A program made the translations under genes and the position numbers. A model generated the notes under the pieces. That model was not told the DNA's origin, made no database searches, and saw nothing but the letters and a program-made list of their open reading frames with translations. Below are positions 1-16,573 of a stretch of DNA of 64,000 nucleotides, piece by piece. Source of the DNA: Prunus persica (lineage: Eukaryota; Streptophyta; Magnoliopsida; Rosales; Rosaceae); contig NC_034009.1 of assembly GCF_000346465.2 (NCBI RefSeq), positions 14,355,911-14,419,910 of the forward strand. Direction: 5' to 3'. Every line of letters begins with the position of its first letter. Positions within the stretch are counted from its first letter, which is position 1.

Positions 1-56
1 GATGCACTTGGATTTTGTTTGGTTTTGCATTGGCTCAAGTGTATTGTATTGTATAG

Positions 57-4365
<4,309 letters not shown>

Positions 4366-5218
4366 GAGCCAGATACAATTTCATATTCTACAGCTACACT
4401 CGATTTTGGTGCGGGGAAACTCAGTCGGTTTAAATTTTCTATCCCCTCTCATCCTCCTGTTTCATTAAATTGTTTTCCTTTCTTTCCAATGTATCTAAGA
4501 CGAGGTCAGACCCCACATTCTTTTAATAAGAAAAAGCTCACAACAATTCTTTGGGGTGCAGGGAAGGTATGTACTTCCTTGATAGAATAAGGGACACAAA
4601 GATGAAATGAGTTTGATATATGTGGAAAGAAAGGGATGACAGGGATGTAACTCAAGGAGGCTCGGAGCCAGTCAGTAGGATCTTTTGTGAGGTTTCTTTT
4701 TCCCCTTTTTGTTTTTTGTTTTTCTTTTGTATTCAACCAGGTCAGGAGGTATTTTCTTGTGTGTCTCAACTTAAGTTATACTCTGATGGGTTTATGAAAC
4801 TAGGCTGTATTTAATCTTAAATATACTAGGCCCAAAAGAATGTTTGGATTCATTCAGGTTGAAATTGAGTACATCAAATGTTATTGGGATGTTGCCGTTA
4901 TAATGATTTCACAATATGACATGTTGCCGTTGATTATCCAATTTTATGTGCAAACGTAGTGCCGAGGCCATTTCCATTTCCATTGGGTTTAGGAACTTGT
5001 TCTCCTTGAATTGGACTCAAGTTAGAACCCCCACCTTTTCTTTTTGTTTTGGTAGTTCTACCTTCCTTTTCTCTGTTTCTTTTCTTTTAGTCTTAATTTC
5101 TAAACACATTCAAGTCGAATTTTCATGTGTTTTTTTTGGGACGGAAGGTCTAATTTTCATGTTAAAAAGCAAATTTTTGGTTAAAACACTTGTGTATTTT
5201 GTTTATGTTTAAAACTTA
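4366..5218 (+). other. SEC23 3' UTR and downstream spacer
   Basis: AT-rich sequence after the SEC23 stop. The first few hundred bases probably hold the 3' UTR, but no single clear polyadenylation signal can be chosen. Several open frames cross it; none resembles a protein I know. I see no other gene here. Confidence 0.5.
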
Positions 5219-5448
5219 GGGCTTGTTTGGGAGTGATTCTAGATATGTCAAAATCACTTCTAGGGAGAAACAAGCACATCTCACGTGATTATCTATATAA
5301 TCACTTTAAGTGATTTTAGAGAATCATCTCTGTGATTTTCCGTAGAATCACGTAAAATCACTTAAAGTGATTATTTGAAGAAATGATTCTCCATAAAAGT
5401 GATTATTGACCTATCTAGAATTACTCCCAAATGATCCCAAATGAGCCC
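5219..5448. mobile_element. Tourist-like (PIF/Harbinger) MITE, 230 bp
   Basis: The left end GGGCTTGTTTGGGAGTGATT pairs with the inverted right end, where a 13 bp insertion interrupts the arm. TTA flanks both sides (5216-5218 and 5449-5451), the 3 bp TWA-type target duplication of PIF/Harbinger elements. The interior is almost entirely repeated TCACTTnnAGTGATT-like units, so the whole element can fold back on itself. Confidence 0.75.
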
Positions 5449-5767
5449 TTAATAAGATAGAAAACTTCAATGAGGCTTAAAATTTTAGTTGAGCCCTCTT
5501 AAAATTCCAAAGATAACCCTTGATATGGTCAGAAATTCCAAAACCAGACTAATTGCCCAGTAAAATTTCTGAAGCCCATTGCCAAGGCGCCAAATATTGT
5601 TGCTGTGCTGAATATTTTCAGTTTGTTCTTTGGGCACCCATATTTAGAATTTTTATTTTTATTTTTTTTATACAAACGGTATTCTACTTTAATTTAATCT
5701 AAACAACAGAGAAGGGATTCGAACTCAGATGGAAAGTAGGGAGCAAGACCATGTTTGCAATTTAGAA
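5449..5767. other. Spacer with a possible tRNA B-box-like motif (minus strand)
   Basis: No gene seen. At 5714-5727 the complement reads GAGTTCGAATCCC, close to the RNA polymerase III B box of tRNA genes. That would fit a SINE remnant, but I cannot define an A box or element ends, so no SINE is claimed. Confidence 0.3.
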
Positions 5768-7192
5768 TTAAATGTTAAAATGGTCCCTATGTTTTATTCA
5801 TTTAGTCAATTTAGTCCCCGTATTTTTAATTTGGTCGATTAAATGGCGGATCCAGGATTATGTGGCCAAGGGGGCTTAGTATAAAAGTTCCAAAATTTTG
5901 CCAAGCTTACTTGTAGTTGAAAACAAGGGCGGCAGACAGCCGCGAACGGCGGCGGTGATCGGCATTGGGCCATCGGCGAAGAGTTGATGGAGGTTGTCGG
6001 AGGTTGGGAGGTTGGGAGAGGTTAGGGTTTGAGAGGGTGGGAAGAGGAGGTGTGAAATTGGGAATGAAGGGTTTGGGGCTGTTGTGCAGATTCGCAGGGC
6101 TGTGTTGTTCTTTTTTTTTTTTAAATGGCCCAAAACGACGTCGTTTTGAGGCCAGGTCATTAAAAAAAAATTTGACTGAGCCTTGGACCAAACGACGTCG
6201 TTTGACAAGGCTCGTTTGAAAAAAAAAAAAACAGACGCGCAGTGCAGCTGGGCAGCAAAGCTTCTGCCTCCTGGGACCTTCGTCGAGCGGTTGGCGTGCA
6301 CCCAAAGGGGCTTCCAGCAGCTGTCCAAGGGGGCTTTCATGGAGTCCCTTGGCAACTTTCCAACCTTCCAAGGGGTCGTCCGACCCCTCTTGTCCCAACG
6401 TGCGTCCGCCCTTGGTTGATTTAGTCCTTATGTTTTACTTCGTTAGTCAATATTGTCAATCCCGTTAAATTGTTGTTTAAAAAATTCATAAATTTTATTA
6501 AACTAATTAAAAACTCTAATTATTTAATAAAAATTAAATTTCAGTTTAAAAATAAAAGACCAACCACCACATTCCAGGGGGGAAGTGGTTGGGTAGGATC
6601 GCTCATGGTGGTTTGGTGTTGGCTGCGGGAGAGAAGAAGAGGGTTTAGAGGTTGGATTTCCAAATCTTTTTTATTTTGTTAATCTTTTTGTTAAGAGAAA
6701 CAAAAATAAGCACAAGGCAGCGCAGCATTAGATTAGCAAGTAAGCTTAGTAAAATAAAGGATAAGCATGATTGCAAGAGCCAACAATCCATTTGTTCCTG
6801 TTCATCCTTCTTTTCATGGCTGTTGGGGCCCTTTTACTCTTGCTAATGTTTTTATCCACCCCATGGACTATATTATGGGCATGTAGAAGAGACTGGCGAC
6901 ATTGATGCAAATCGGAGAACTTTTTATTAGAGGGTTGAATCGGTAGTGATCAATCGGAGAATTTGACGCTTGCAGGCACATTAAAGTGAACTTGTAAATT
7001 TATTTATTTATTTAAAACAATTACAGTTTTTATTAATTTTTAAAACTTTAATGAACTTTTTTAATAATAATTTAACGGAATGGGCAATATTAGCTAACGG
7101 AGTAAAACACAAGGACTAAATCGGCCAAATTAAAAACACAGGGATTAAATTGGCCAAATAATTAAAACACGGGGACTATTTTGACATTTAAG
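5768..7192. mobile_element. Long-inverted-repeat DNA element (non-autonomous), about 1.4 kb including a nested insertion
   Basis: The left arm (starting TTAAATGTTAAAATGGTCCC) matches the inverted right arm (ending GACATTTAA), continuing on both sides through the phrases TTAGTCC and TTTTACTCCGTTAG-like sequence to a length of more than 100 bp once the nested insertion at 5841-6411 is removed. There is no coding capacity. I could not find a clean target duplication, so the superfamily is left open. Confidence 0.6.
5841..6411. mobile_element. MULE-like non-autonomous element nested in the left arm of the 5768-7192 element
   Basis: It interrupts the left arm exactly. The flanks TTGGTCGATT (5831-5840) and TTGGTTGATT (6412-6421) match at 9 of 10 positions, the 9-10 bp duplication typical of Mutator-like elements, and the arm resumes with TTAGTCC. 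The ends share a short inverted GGCGGAYSCA. The interior holds two palindromes around AACGACGTCGTT (6132-6148 and 6189-6202). Apparent open frames here are overlapping reading-frame artefacts of GC-rich repeat DNA. Confidence 0.65.
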
Positions 7193-7474
7193 CCTTAAAT
7201 TAAAACTTAGAGAAATATTCTCTGGCCACCCAAACATTTTAAAACTTTGGTCATTGTGCTTAGACCTGAGATCACACTTGGTTATTGTTGTTTTAGTTTT
7301 TAAATTTTAGTCATCATGTGTGATTCCATTAGCAGTTTATGTCCAACCCAATTTCTCAACAACATGATCATCCAACCCATCCTTGCCAAACGTTTCAAAG
7401 CTCTACCTTGCGCCCATTTTGATACACCATACCCCTTTTTATGTAAATGTTCATGACATCAATCAAATCTTTTA
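7193..7474. other. Spacer without recognisable genes
   Basis: AT-rich DNA between two transposable elements. No coding, RNA gene or clear repeat boundary seen. Confidence 0.5.
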
Positions 7475-8636
7475 GGTTCCGTTTGGTTTATGGAAAAGGA
7501 GACTTGGGGATGAGAAATCAGTTGCTTTCTCATATTTGATAAGTTTAGTCATGAGAAATCGTTGCCTGACCCATGGAAAAGTATGAGGGAAATTGAAGCC
7601 ATCCTCCCAACTTGGGTTTTGTTTTCCTTCATCATGGAAAAGTTTGGGAAAATGAGCCAATGTTAAATAAATATTTTTCATGACCATTTTGTCCTAATTA
7701 ACAATTTAGAATTACAATATATCATTAAATACGTGAAATTATAGAATGGTATTGTACTACCACATCAGCTAATAGTATTTCCATTCAAAATATGACAAGT
7801 GTCATTTTTTTTATAGTTGGGTTTAAAATTCTTTTTTTATTTAGAATAATATATTTTTATTTATTTAAAAAGTTAAAGAACCCAAAGATGCTGCTGGAAA
7901 CCACCTCCCACAACCAAATCCCCATCTTTGTACTGTCACCTAACCCAATCGCCCCTTCAGGGACTGAACATGTTTCTATAGTATGCGGGTAATTCTCTTT
8001 GGGTTTGTTGATCATAATTTGTACAGAAACTACAATGGGGATCATCAGTTTTCGTGATGATCCTCCAATCGATTTCTTTCCTTCTTCTCTTTGATATTCT
8101 CCAATCAATTTATTGACATCACTACTCAATCTTTCTATGGGTTTAAGTTTCCAGTGATTTTTTTATGTGGGTTCTTGTTTCAGATTAACCAAAACCCTTG
8201 GGTGGTTGGTTGGGTAGCAGTACAAGGTAGAGAAGATTGAGTTGTCGTCGTGAGAGCTGGTTTCCAATGTTTTAGTATATATATTATTCTAGAGAGTAAA
8301 AGTCCAGTTGTAAAAACAGAATAATTTATTTTTGAAAAATGGCACATGTCATATTTTGAATGGAAATACCAGACATGGTGGTATAGTATCATTCTATAAT
8401 TTTTCATTAAATGTATTTTTTTTATTTGATTTAATATATGTATAATTAAAAATTTATACAAATTTTGTTTTCTATTCCTGCTCAAAACAAACATAGGAAA
8501 GAAAATAAAGTGATATTTCCCGGTTACTTTCTCAGAATTACCAAACATGGGAAATGAATCTTCCATTTTCCATATCTTGGGAAATGACATGGGAAATGAT
8601 TTCCCCTCAAATTTATTCCGTGAACCAAATGGGGCC
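7475..8636. mobile_element. PIF/Harbinger-type non-autonomous element, 1162 bp
   Basis: The left end GGTTCCGTTTGGTTTATGG pairs with the inverted right end GGCCCCATTTGGTTCACGG. TTA flanks both sides (7472-7474 and 8637-8639). It contains a complete second element at 7731-8403, so the original length was about 490 bp. A related right-half fragment lies at 10613-10792. Confidence 0.7.
7731..8403. mobile_element. MULE-like MITE nested inside the 7475-8636 element
   Basis: Inverted arms of about 75 bp meet at AAATTATAGAATG on each side and include the phrase ATTTCCATTCAAAATATGAC. The flanks carry a perfect 9 bp duplication, TCATTAAAT at 7722-7730 and 8404-8412, as expected for Mutator-like insertion. 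No open frame of convincing coding quality lies inside. Confidence 0.75.
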
Positions 8637-8744
8637 TTAAGGCTATCTATGGCGACTAAGTCACAAGATTCAAAGCGTCTTGAAGTAAAAAAAATGAAGG
8701 TGAAGCTGAATGATTTTTCATTTTGTTGGCATTAGAAATGAAGC

Positions 8745-9372
8745 GGCCATTTGGTTCAAGTTTTAGGAGTTTGGGAATGGATTTGAAATTGTATTCCCAT
8801 TTTTGGTAAGTGCAATATTGGGAATGCAATTATGGACTCATGGATATGGACTTCCTATGTAGGGGGAAGTTCATACCCTTGGCTGAACTTGGGATATTTT
8901 CCCCCTCACTTGGGAAAGCATTCAGTGCAAGTTTTTTAGACTAATATACCCCGCTACAATTTGCAAATACCACTTTATCCTTAAGAAAACTCTTCATATT
9001 TTTTTTAATTGTTTATTTTGTTCCAATAGCTTCACTACTGGTATGTATACGTATTTCTATTCATCCCACAACTTTTCTTTTTCTTTTCCATGGCTGCAGC
9101 TTTCGGTTTTCACAATTTTTCAGTTGTGCATTACACCAATTTGTTTAAAGTATTAATAATTTTTACTAAAAAATTCAAGGGTATTGTTGAAAAACTGAAC
9201 AATTTGTCACTCCTAAGCACAAACAAAACATGGGAATGAGAGAAAATGGTCTTTCATGGTCCTCATTTCTCAACGTTCCCAAACATGGGAATGAACACCT
9301 TCATTCCCATCTCGTGGGATTAGACATGGGAAGTTCATTCCTAGGAAGTTTAATTCGCGAACCAAACAGGCC
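8745..9372. mobile_element. Inverted-repeat DNA element with GGCC(A/T)GTTTGGTTC-type ends
   Basis: The left end GGCCATTTGGTTCAAG and the inverted right end GGCCTGTTTGGTTCGCG match, and both sub-ends carry GGGAATG-rich sequence. No target duplication is obvious. No transposase is present, so it is non-autonomous. Confidence 0.6.
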
Positions 9373-10612
9373 CTAAGTTATAAGACGTTGATATCCTAGT
9401 ATTTTATGGGTTTGGATGTGATAAATTTCCTTTATGACTGTTTCTTTTTTGTGTGTGTGGAAGGAATAAATATGTCATTACCAAACAGAGATTACAAAAA
9501 GGCCAATACAAAGTCAGAAAAAGAAAAATAAGGGCTCAACAAAAAAATAAAATAAAATCCCAACTCCAAGTACAAAATATAGGCACAAAACAAGAAACAA
9601 CTCAAAATATAGAGAAATCATATAATCAGATCCTACAAACAATAAGTCGACAGCATCACCACCTGATATGTCGCCGCTGCCATCAAAAGAATAAGTTCCA
9701 GAGGAACTAACAAATGGGATATGGAGAGTATGGGTTTTGGGGAGCAAGCCACGAATAGTCATCATACTAAGGTGATCAAAGTGGGGATCAAAATTGACCC
9801 ATAAGTTACAAAGCCCACACTTCCATGGAAAAAGCTTAGATATGAGGATGGGTTGTAGGGGAGAAGAAGCTGCAGCAAGCCAGTAGATGACTAAGAAAAT
9901 TAGAGGGAGAGGAGGTTCTTAAGGTTTCAGATCTCATAGGAGGGAGAGAGGAAGGAAATGATGTGAGAGAGGTGTGATGGCTGAAGTGAAGTGAGAGAGG
10001 AGATGCAGATGGAATAAGGAAGGAGATATGGGCCAAAATCTGGAAAAGCAAACAACCATGAACAACAAAAACAAAACTCTTACAAGGGGAGAGGAAACTC
10101 ACATAGAGGAGAAAGATAGGGGATTAGGAGACATAGAAGGAAGAGAATAGAGGGAAAGAAATGGAGGAGAGTGCAGGAGGAACAATAACCTCCACCCGCC
10201 CCCCTCTAAGAGCTTGTGTGGCACTAAAGAAGTTTTAGGAGGAGGAGAGGGGGTGGGGTTGGTTGGGGAGTAGAGCGAAGAAAGTTAATTTCCTTCATGA
10301 CTAATCTATCTAATACCTTCAAATTGGACAAAAGTTAGAAAGTTGACTTCCAATTCTTCATTCAGCATACACTAAATCTAGTGAGTTATTCAATTCACTC
10401 GAATTCTAACACCAAATATGACCTAATTCACTCACAAAGCCATTATCCAAAATACTAAATATGACCTAATTCACTCACAAATTCATTATCCAAAATACTC
10501 GGTTTGGTCATGTGAATAGGGACTCAAGGCTACTTAATGGGTCATTGTTCACATGACAAAACCCAAGGCTGTTTAATGGACTTGAATATGAATATAATTG
10601 GAAAATTATACA
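9373..10612. other. Gene-free spacer, with a purine-rich plus strand
   Basis: From about 9460 to 10280 the plus strand is strongly A/G rich (GAGAGGAG, GGAAGGAGAT and similar). The short open frames on both strands are low-complexity and match no family I know. At 10405-10500 a unit containing TATGACCTAATTCACTCACAAA is repeated twice. It could be the tail of an old retroelement; this is unproven. Confidence 0.4.
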
Positions 10613-10792
10613 AATTTTATTTTCCATTTCTACGCAAAATAAACATGGGAAATGAAATAAAGTGATATCTCCCGGTTATTTTTTCAGCATTACCAAACGT
10701 GGGAAAAGAATCTTCTATTTTCCATCCATTGGGAAATGACATGACAAGTGATTTCCTTTCAAATTCGTTCCGTGAACCAAACTTGGCCTTGG
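10613..10792. mobile_element. Right-half fragment of a 7475-8636-type element
   Basis: This segment matches the right end of the 7475-8636 element almost base for base, including GTGATATCTCCCGGTTA and the closing CCGTGAACCAAA. The left half is missing. Confidence 0.7.
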
Positions 10793-10819
10793 CACTTTTG
10801 TTTAATTTTTGCAATCTTA

Positions 10820-11685
10820 GGGCCCGTTCGGTAATGTTTTACCGGCCCGTTTTATGTTTTCTCGAAATGAAAATAGCTGAGAAGGCGTTCGGTGGCCAGC
10901 ATGAGAAAACGCAGAAAACAATATGCCGAGAATGAATTCTAAACCATGTACAAAAAGTGAAAACACTGAAATAACGTTTTCAACATTTTCAATGGAAAAG
11001 CGGAAAACGATTTTGTGTTTCTCACTACGATGACTCTTCTATTTACCTCCAGCACCCCATATATATCAAGCTCTCGTCAATTTCCCACACTGGGTCTTCT
11101 AATAAATTTCTAATTTTTCTTTTTTCGGTGAAATTACTGGATCTTCTCATTAATTAGATACATATGGGTCTTCATTTTTTCTTTTTTTTTGGTGAAATTA
11201 GTGGGTCTTCTTTTAGATTAGCTTATCAAAATCTTGTTTGGGTGCTAACTCTGCTGTGATGAAGAAGATGATTAGGAGAGGGAGAGAGGTGGGTTCTGCG
11301 ATGGTGATGCGTGGGTGCAATGGGGTGTTTCTCAGTTCATTTTATTTTTTTTTTAAAAGATAATTCTTTTTATACATTATTCTTTTTTTATAGATTATTC
11401 TTTTTTTTCTTTTCCAAAAGAATTACATTCTTTTTGGAGGAGGCATTAATAAAAATAACTCACTCTTTTTTTTCTTGGTATGAAACTCACATATAGATCA
11501 CATAATTAACCAATTTTGTTATTATACTACCAGACACATTTTCACTGTTTTCATTTTATGAAATTGTTTTCTAATTAAGTACCAGACGCATTCTCGAATC
11601 TTAAAAATGCAAATTCGTTTTCTCCTTTTCATTTTCTGAAAACATTCTTTGAAAACATTCTTCGAAAACGTTACCAGACAGGTCC
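10820..11685. mobile_element. PIF/Harbinger-type non-autonomous element, 866 bp
   Basis: The left end GGGCCCGTTCGGTAATGTTTT matches the inverted right end GGACCTGTCTGGTAACGTTTT. TTA lies on both sides (10817-10819 and 11686-11688). Subterminal GAAAAC/GTTTTC repeats occur at both ends. No transposase frame is present. Confidence 0.72.
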
Positions 11686-11924
11686 TTACTATTTTACCAT
11701 CACAATAAATTTAGGGTTTTAAAAAATAAAATAAAAAGTGAAGAGGGTAAGTTGAACTTAGGACATCGTCAAATATTGGAAAGAAACATACCATTGAACC
11801 AATAACTAGTTGGTATATTTGGGGCATGAAAAGTTACACCAAAACCCAAAGTTCTCCCCTTATAGGCACATACCACTAGGCTAACCAACTAGCTATATAT
11901 GAGTCCACTAATTTCTCATCATCC
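11686..11924. other. Spacer without recognisable genes
   Basis: AT-rich DNA between the preceding MITE and the 3' end of the LINE. Nothing identifiable was seen. Confidence 0.5.
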
Positions 11925-14900
11925 TTTTTTGAGAGAAAGTAGTATTGCATTCAACCCAAAGAGAACATTACATGGTAAGAACAAGCATGTTAACGGTGGC
12001 CTCATTAAAACCTTCCAGGGAAAAACCACAAGGGATAAAACCTAAGGGTAGGAAAGAGAACCACTCATGCTAATGACTAAACAAAAGAGTCAACACCCTT
12101 ATTACAAAGTCCGGGAGGTCCATCACCCAGACTATAACGTGTAATACGATAAGTCACAATGTTGGCAGTACGGGGACAAAATGAACACAAGAGGACAACG
12201 CTAGGAGAAGACGCCAATTTCAGTCACAAGCACTCCCTCAAGAGCTAAACACTCTTCCTCCTTTGATAGCAACCGCACTATAGCTAGGGAGTCAGATTCA
12301 ACTGCCAAAGGCAGAAAAGATGCATTTAAGATAAAAGAGAGACCAACTTTGAGAGCTTAAATCTCGATAGCCAACATAGACATCAGACTAGGTGCCCTAC
12401 CGCACCTATAAGAACATTGTGTGAATCTCGAACAATCAAACCTACCCTCCAGAGACCATCCTGCAAATCCAAAGCACCATCAACATTGAGCTTAAGATAA
12501 CCAACTTGAGGAGGATGCCAATGTCGGTCTAGAATTGGCAAAGAAATACACCCATGAGGATTCCATAATTTTTGTGACGGAGAAAAACTAGTACCAGCAC
12601 TAGTATGATTGGGAGTAAGATTTTGATATTCTAAGGAAGCCCAGTATCCACTCTTTACAGTATATCGCCCATGTGTAGTAAAGTACCAAATAAAACGATC
12701 AACATTATCACAGACCAAAGGTATAAACCATCTAGTCATCACTTCCATGAAAGTAAATAAACTATAAACCTTTGGAACATCCCACCGCCCACTTGCTAAA
12801 ATCAGGTGCTAACTTAGTATCCATAGGGACACGGGAGCAGTTTGAACCATGAATATGAGGCTGTGGGGAATGCATGCATCAGCATAAATTTGTACCAACC
12901 GATTGTCACCAATCCTCCATCGCAAACCACGTAGTAAAAGCTCTCGACCCTATAGAATATACTACCAAGTTTAGACCCTCTTGTGCACTCAGGAAATCAG
13001 TAGTAGAGAAATACGTAGCTTTCAACATCCGAGCTACAAGGGAATTAGTAGATCGGAGCATACGCCAACTTGTTTTGCTAATAGAGCTTTGTTAAAACTG
13101 ACTAACTCCTGGAAACCCAACCCTCCTTCCGACTTATGTGATTATAGTGCTTTCCAGTTTTTCCAATGAATCCCTTGCTCAGTACCTTTATACCACCAAA
13201 ACCAATCAATAATACTTTCAACCTCATTGCAGATCTCAACGGGGAGCTTGAAGAGGCTTATTGAGTAAGTAGGCATAGATAATCAAAACTTCCTTCCTAG
13301 CTTTCTAGAGTAACCGACCCTTTCATCCAGTGATCGTCTTCCAGATATGATCTTTAAGAGTATGAAACAACCATTTTTTATTTTTTCTAGCAGTTGTAGG
13401 AAGTCCCAAATATTTTTAATGGTAGAGGACGATAGGAACACCAAACATGGCTTGAAATTGGGCTTGTCTAGCCGACGGTGTAGAAGGCCTAAAACATAAT
13501 GCTAATTTCTCTCAATTAACTTGTTGATTGGAAGCCTCTTCATAGATATAGAATATCCGCTTGAGCTCAGTAACTTGATGAGGTTTAGCATCATAAAACA
13601 GTAAAATATCATATGCAAAAAATAAATGATTTAAAGAAGGTGCGGTAGCAGCAATGGAAACTCCCCTGATTTTGGAATTTAACTCAGCTTGCTGTAGAAG
13701 AGTAGAAAATCTTTTAGCTACAATAAGAAAAAGATAAGACGAAATGGGATCCCCTTGGCATAGACTTCTGGATGAGATAATCTTACCATAAGGGCGCCCT
13801 AGAGTAAAAGTGAGTAAGAGGTTGTGGTAATACAACCCATAATCAAATTTAAAAAGCGAGCAGGAAACTTCATAATACGCATCATGCGGTCTAGAAAGGG
13901 CCATTCAACCTAATCATAAGCTTTTGCCATGTCCAGTTTCAACATAAGCTTGCGCCTTCTTACTTTTACCCACCTCTTCAAATAGTGAATAGTTTCAAAC
14001 GCTGCTAACACATTATCCAATATCATACGGCCAGGAATAAAGGCACTATGGAATTTCGAAATCACATGAGGCAAAGCCTTTTTGAGTATGTTACCCTTTA
14101 TCTTGGAAATAATTTTGTAGAGCACATTACAGAGACTAATAGGACGATATTCGATAACTCGGGTTTGTGAGACAACCTTCAGAATATGAGCAATTAATGT
14201 GTAGTTAAAACTTATGACACTATCACAACCATTGAGAACATTCAGACAAAGCTGGCAGACATCACCTTTCACAACATCCCAATACTTCTGGTAAAATAAA
14301 GCAGGCATCCCATCTGGACCCAGAGATTTAGTTGGAGCCATAGATTGTAAGGCAGCCTCAATTTCATCCCTTGTAAAATCCAAGTTTAATACACACTGAG
14401 TCATTTGAGAGACACGCTTTTTCATAGCATAAAAAATTTTAGTTGCTATAGAACCACGATCAGAAGAAAAAAGCTAGTGATAAAAATCTAGAAAAATGTC
14501 GCCCATCTTCGGATAATCGTATTGCAAGTAATTTTGGGCATCTCGTATACCATGCATAGAATTCATCTTAGCCCTGTGATTTGCAACTTTGTGGAAATAA
14601 GAAGTATTTCGATCCCCATATTGAAGCCAAGTTACCCTAGATTGTTGTCGCCAATAAATTTCATCCAGTTCCAGTAATTTATCCAACTCACATTCCAATA
14701 ATTTTTTATCGTGAAAATTAGCATAAGTCGGTGGAGCAGCTTGAAAGGAACCAATCTGTTGGCATAGCACTTCAACTTTGCATTTGAGATCACCAAATTT
14801 CGTCTATTTCCAGGATGAGAGGTGCTGAGTGCAGCAGGCGATAGGGGTAGCTGAAGGTGACCAAGAATTTTTAATTACCACACCACATTCCTCATCCTTA

Positions 14901-15293
14901 GACAAGAGCTCTTCAAAGTGAAAACAATTTGACCAACCTAGGTTGCCAACCCCATGAACTTCCAACTAAATACTAACATTGAGACTTGGGAGATCCCTCA
15001 AGGCTGGTCTCCTCCGCCTGTCCAGTAGAACCATCAATACACAACCGACGCTTGCCACCACCTTGCTCGTCACTAACAATGATCGGCGAAAATATTAAGT
15101 GACCAAGTCTACCACAAGCAAAACAATACTCCAGAAGGTATTCATACTTGAACTCTATCAGTCTCTCTCCAATTTTGGGAAAAGTAACCCGTGTTCGCCG
15201 TATTAAAGTTAAGTCAACATCAAAACGAACATGGATATAAATAAAATGACCCACACAATCATCCCCATCTCGATTGTCCACCCATAGTACCTC
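11925..15293 (-). pseudogene. L1-type LINE retrotransposon, 3' part (dead)
   Basis: Read on the minus strand this is the larger part of an L1-type non-LTR retrotransposon. In order: the C-terminal piece of ORF1 (14973-15293) with a damaged CCHC knuckle (CFACGRLGHLIF); the ORF2 linker (14474-14770, with YWRQQSRVTWLQYGDRNTSY); the reverse transcriptase (13512-14425, with SLGPDGMPALFYQKYW, PISLCNVLYKIISK and LCQGDPISSYLF); and an RNase H-like tail (12383-12748, with LKLNVDGALD). Almost all of the endonuclease is missing between 14770 and 14973. A TAG interrupts the frame after DMAKAYD, a frameshift follows, and the catalytic FADD motif reads FAYD. A short T run near 11925 (poly-A on the minus strand) marks the 3' end. 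The 5' part continues at 35517 beyond the copia insertion. Confidence 0.85.
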
Positions 15294-16523
15294 TGTTCGT
15301 ATGAAAATAGTGTTGCCATTTCCTAGACTCTAGCATAGGTTGAAAATTAGTGTGTGAAGAATTGTTTCTGGATGTTTTGGCACAACTCAGTCAACCCCAT
15401 ACATCCAAGGCATGACTTGACCGATACGAGAAACTTGACTTCAGGTAAATCATGGCATAATCATGCATTTATTATAGGATTCCTAGTTGGAGTTATTTTC
15501 ACTCAAGTATTTTTATGTTAATCTTATTTGTAATAAAATTAGATTTTATCTCTTGAGATTACTTTCCTAGTTGGACTCTATTTTGATTTAAGTTAAAATA
15601 TTATTTTTCATCCTTGACTTGAAAAGCACATTTTATTAATACTTAATTGGTCTCTTTGATAAAGATTGTTATCTTGAATAAAAATCCTTGCATGAGTTGA
15701 CGCATTGATTAGTATTAGTGGTCTCAATGTTTTTTGACGTTTTTCATCTTGTGCCCATATTGAATCACAACTAATAGTCATAGTTGAATAAGTTTAATGT
15801 GTGTTCATATTGCATTAGGTTTAGAAGTCTTAGTTGAATGGGTCTTATATTTGCATTGTAAGTGTAGTGACGTGGGGTTTCTCTCCAAGTAGAGAAACTG
15901 GCTTTGAATAAAAAGGATTGTTGTTCCTTTTTATTGGCAGCTTTTCAACGCATGAGTTTTTGAATATATCGAATATGTTTTTGAGAAAACTGCTGTGCAT
16001 ATTTGTCTTAGATAAATCATATCAAGTGTTCCTTGTTTACTTGGTGATTTATCAAATCCTTTCTTCATTCATATTGCATTCATATGCATGTCGGTGACTC
16101 ATACGGTTGAGGGCACCAAGACCGTGGTGGTGGTTTTCCTCCGGCGAGCTTGAAGCAATCGTGGCCAGTATTGCTTTCAACATAAGGAGTGTTGAAGATC
16201 ATCCCGTGATAGAAGTTGAGTTACGAAGAAGTCAGTAAACATTATTTAGAATGTGTCTAAGATAAGTGTGTGAGTACTTCTTGTAATCATCGTTCTATAG
16301 TGGATTTGTGTCAGACTGAGAAGTCCCATAGATTTTCCACAAATGTGGGGTTTTACCACGTAAAATAATTCTCTGCGTATTTCTTTATTTTATGTTCAGC
16401 ACTTTTCTGGATAGATAAGCCATATCAATCCTGTTATCGAAGTTTATTTTTATTTATTTATAATCTTAAATTGGCCTATTCACCCCCCTCTAGGCATTTT
16501 TAGTCATCTTACAGGTATTTTCA
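15294..16523 (+). repeat. 5' LTR of the copia-type element
   Basis: It begins TGTTCGTATGAAAATAG and ends TACAGGTATTTTCA, aligning along its whole length with 34285-35511. The sequence after it (ACATTAGAGTAGGTTGC) sits where the primer-binding site should be and resembles the later part of a TATCAGAGCAGGTT-type site, but its start is degraded. Confidence 0.88.
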
Positions 16524-16573
16524 ACATTAGAGTAGGTTGCTTGATATACTTAGCAAGATCTAGCATACCTTAG

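Noticed and set aside
5876..6424. Overlapping open frames on both strands (up to 163 codons)
   Set aside because: They all fall in one nested GC-rich MULE-like element, overlap each other and match no family.
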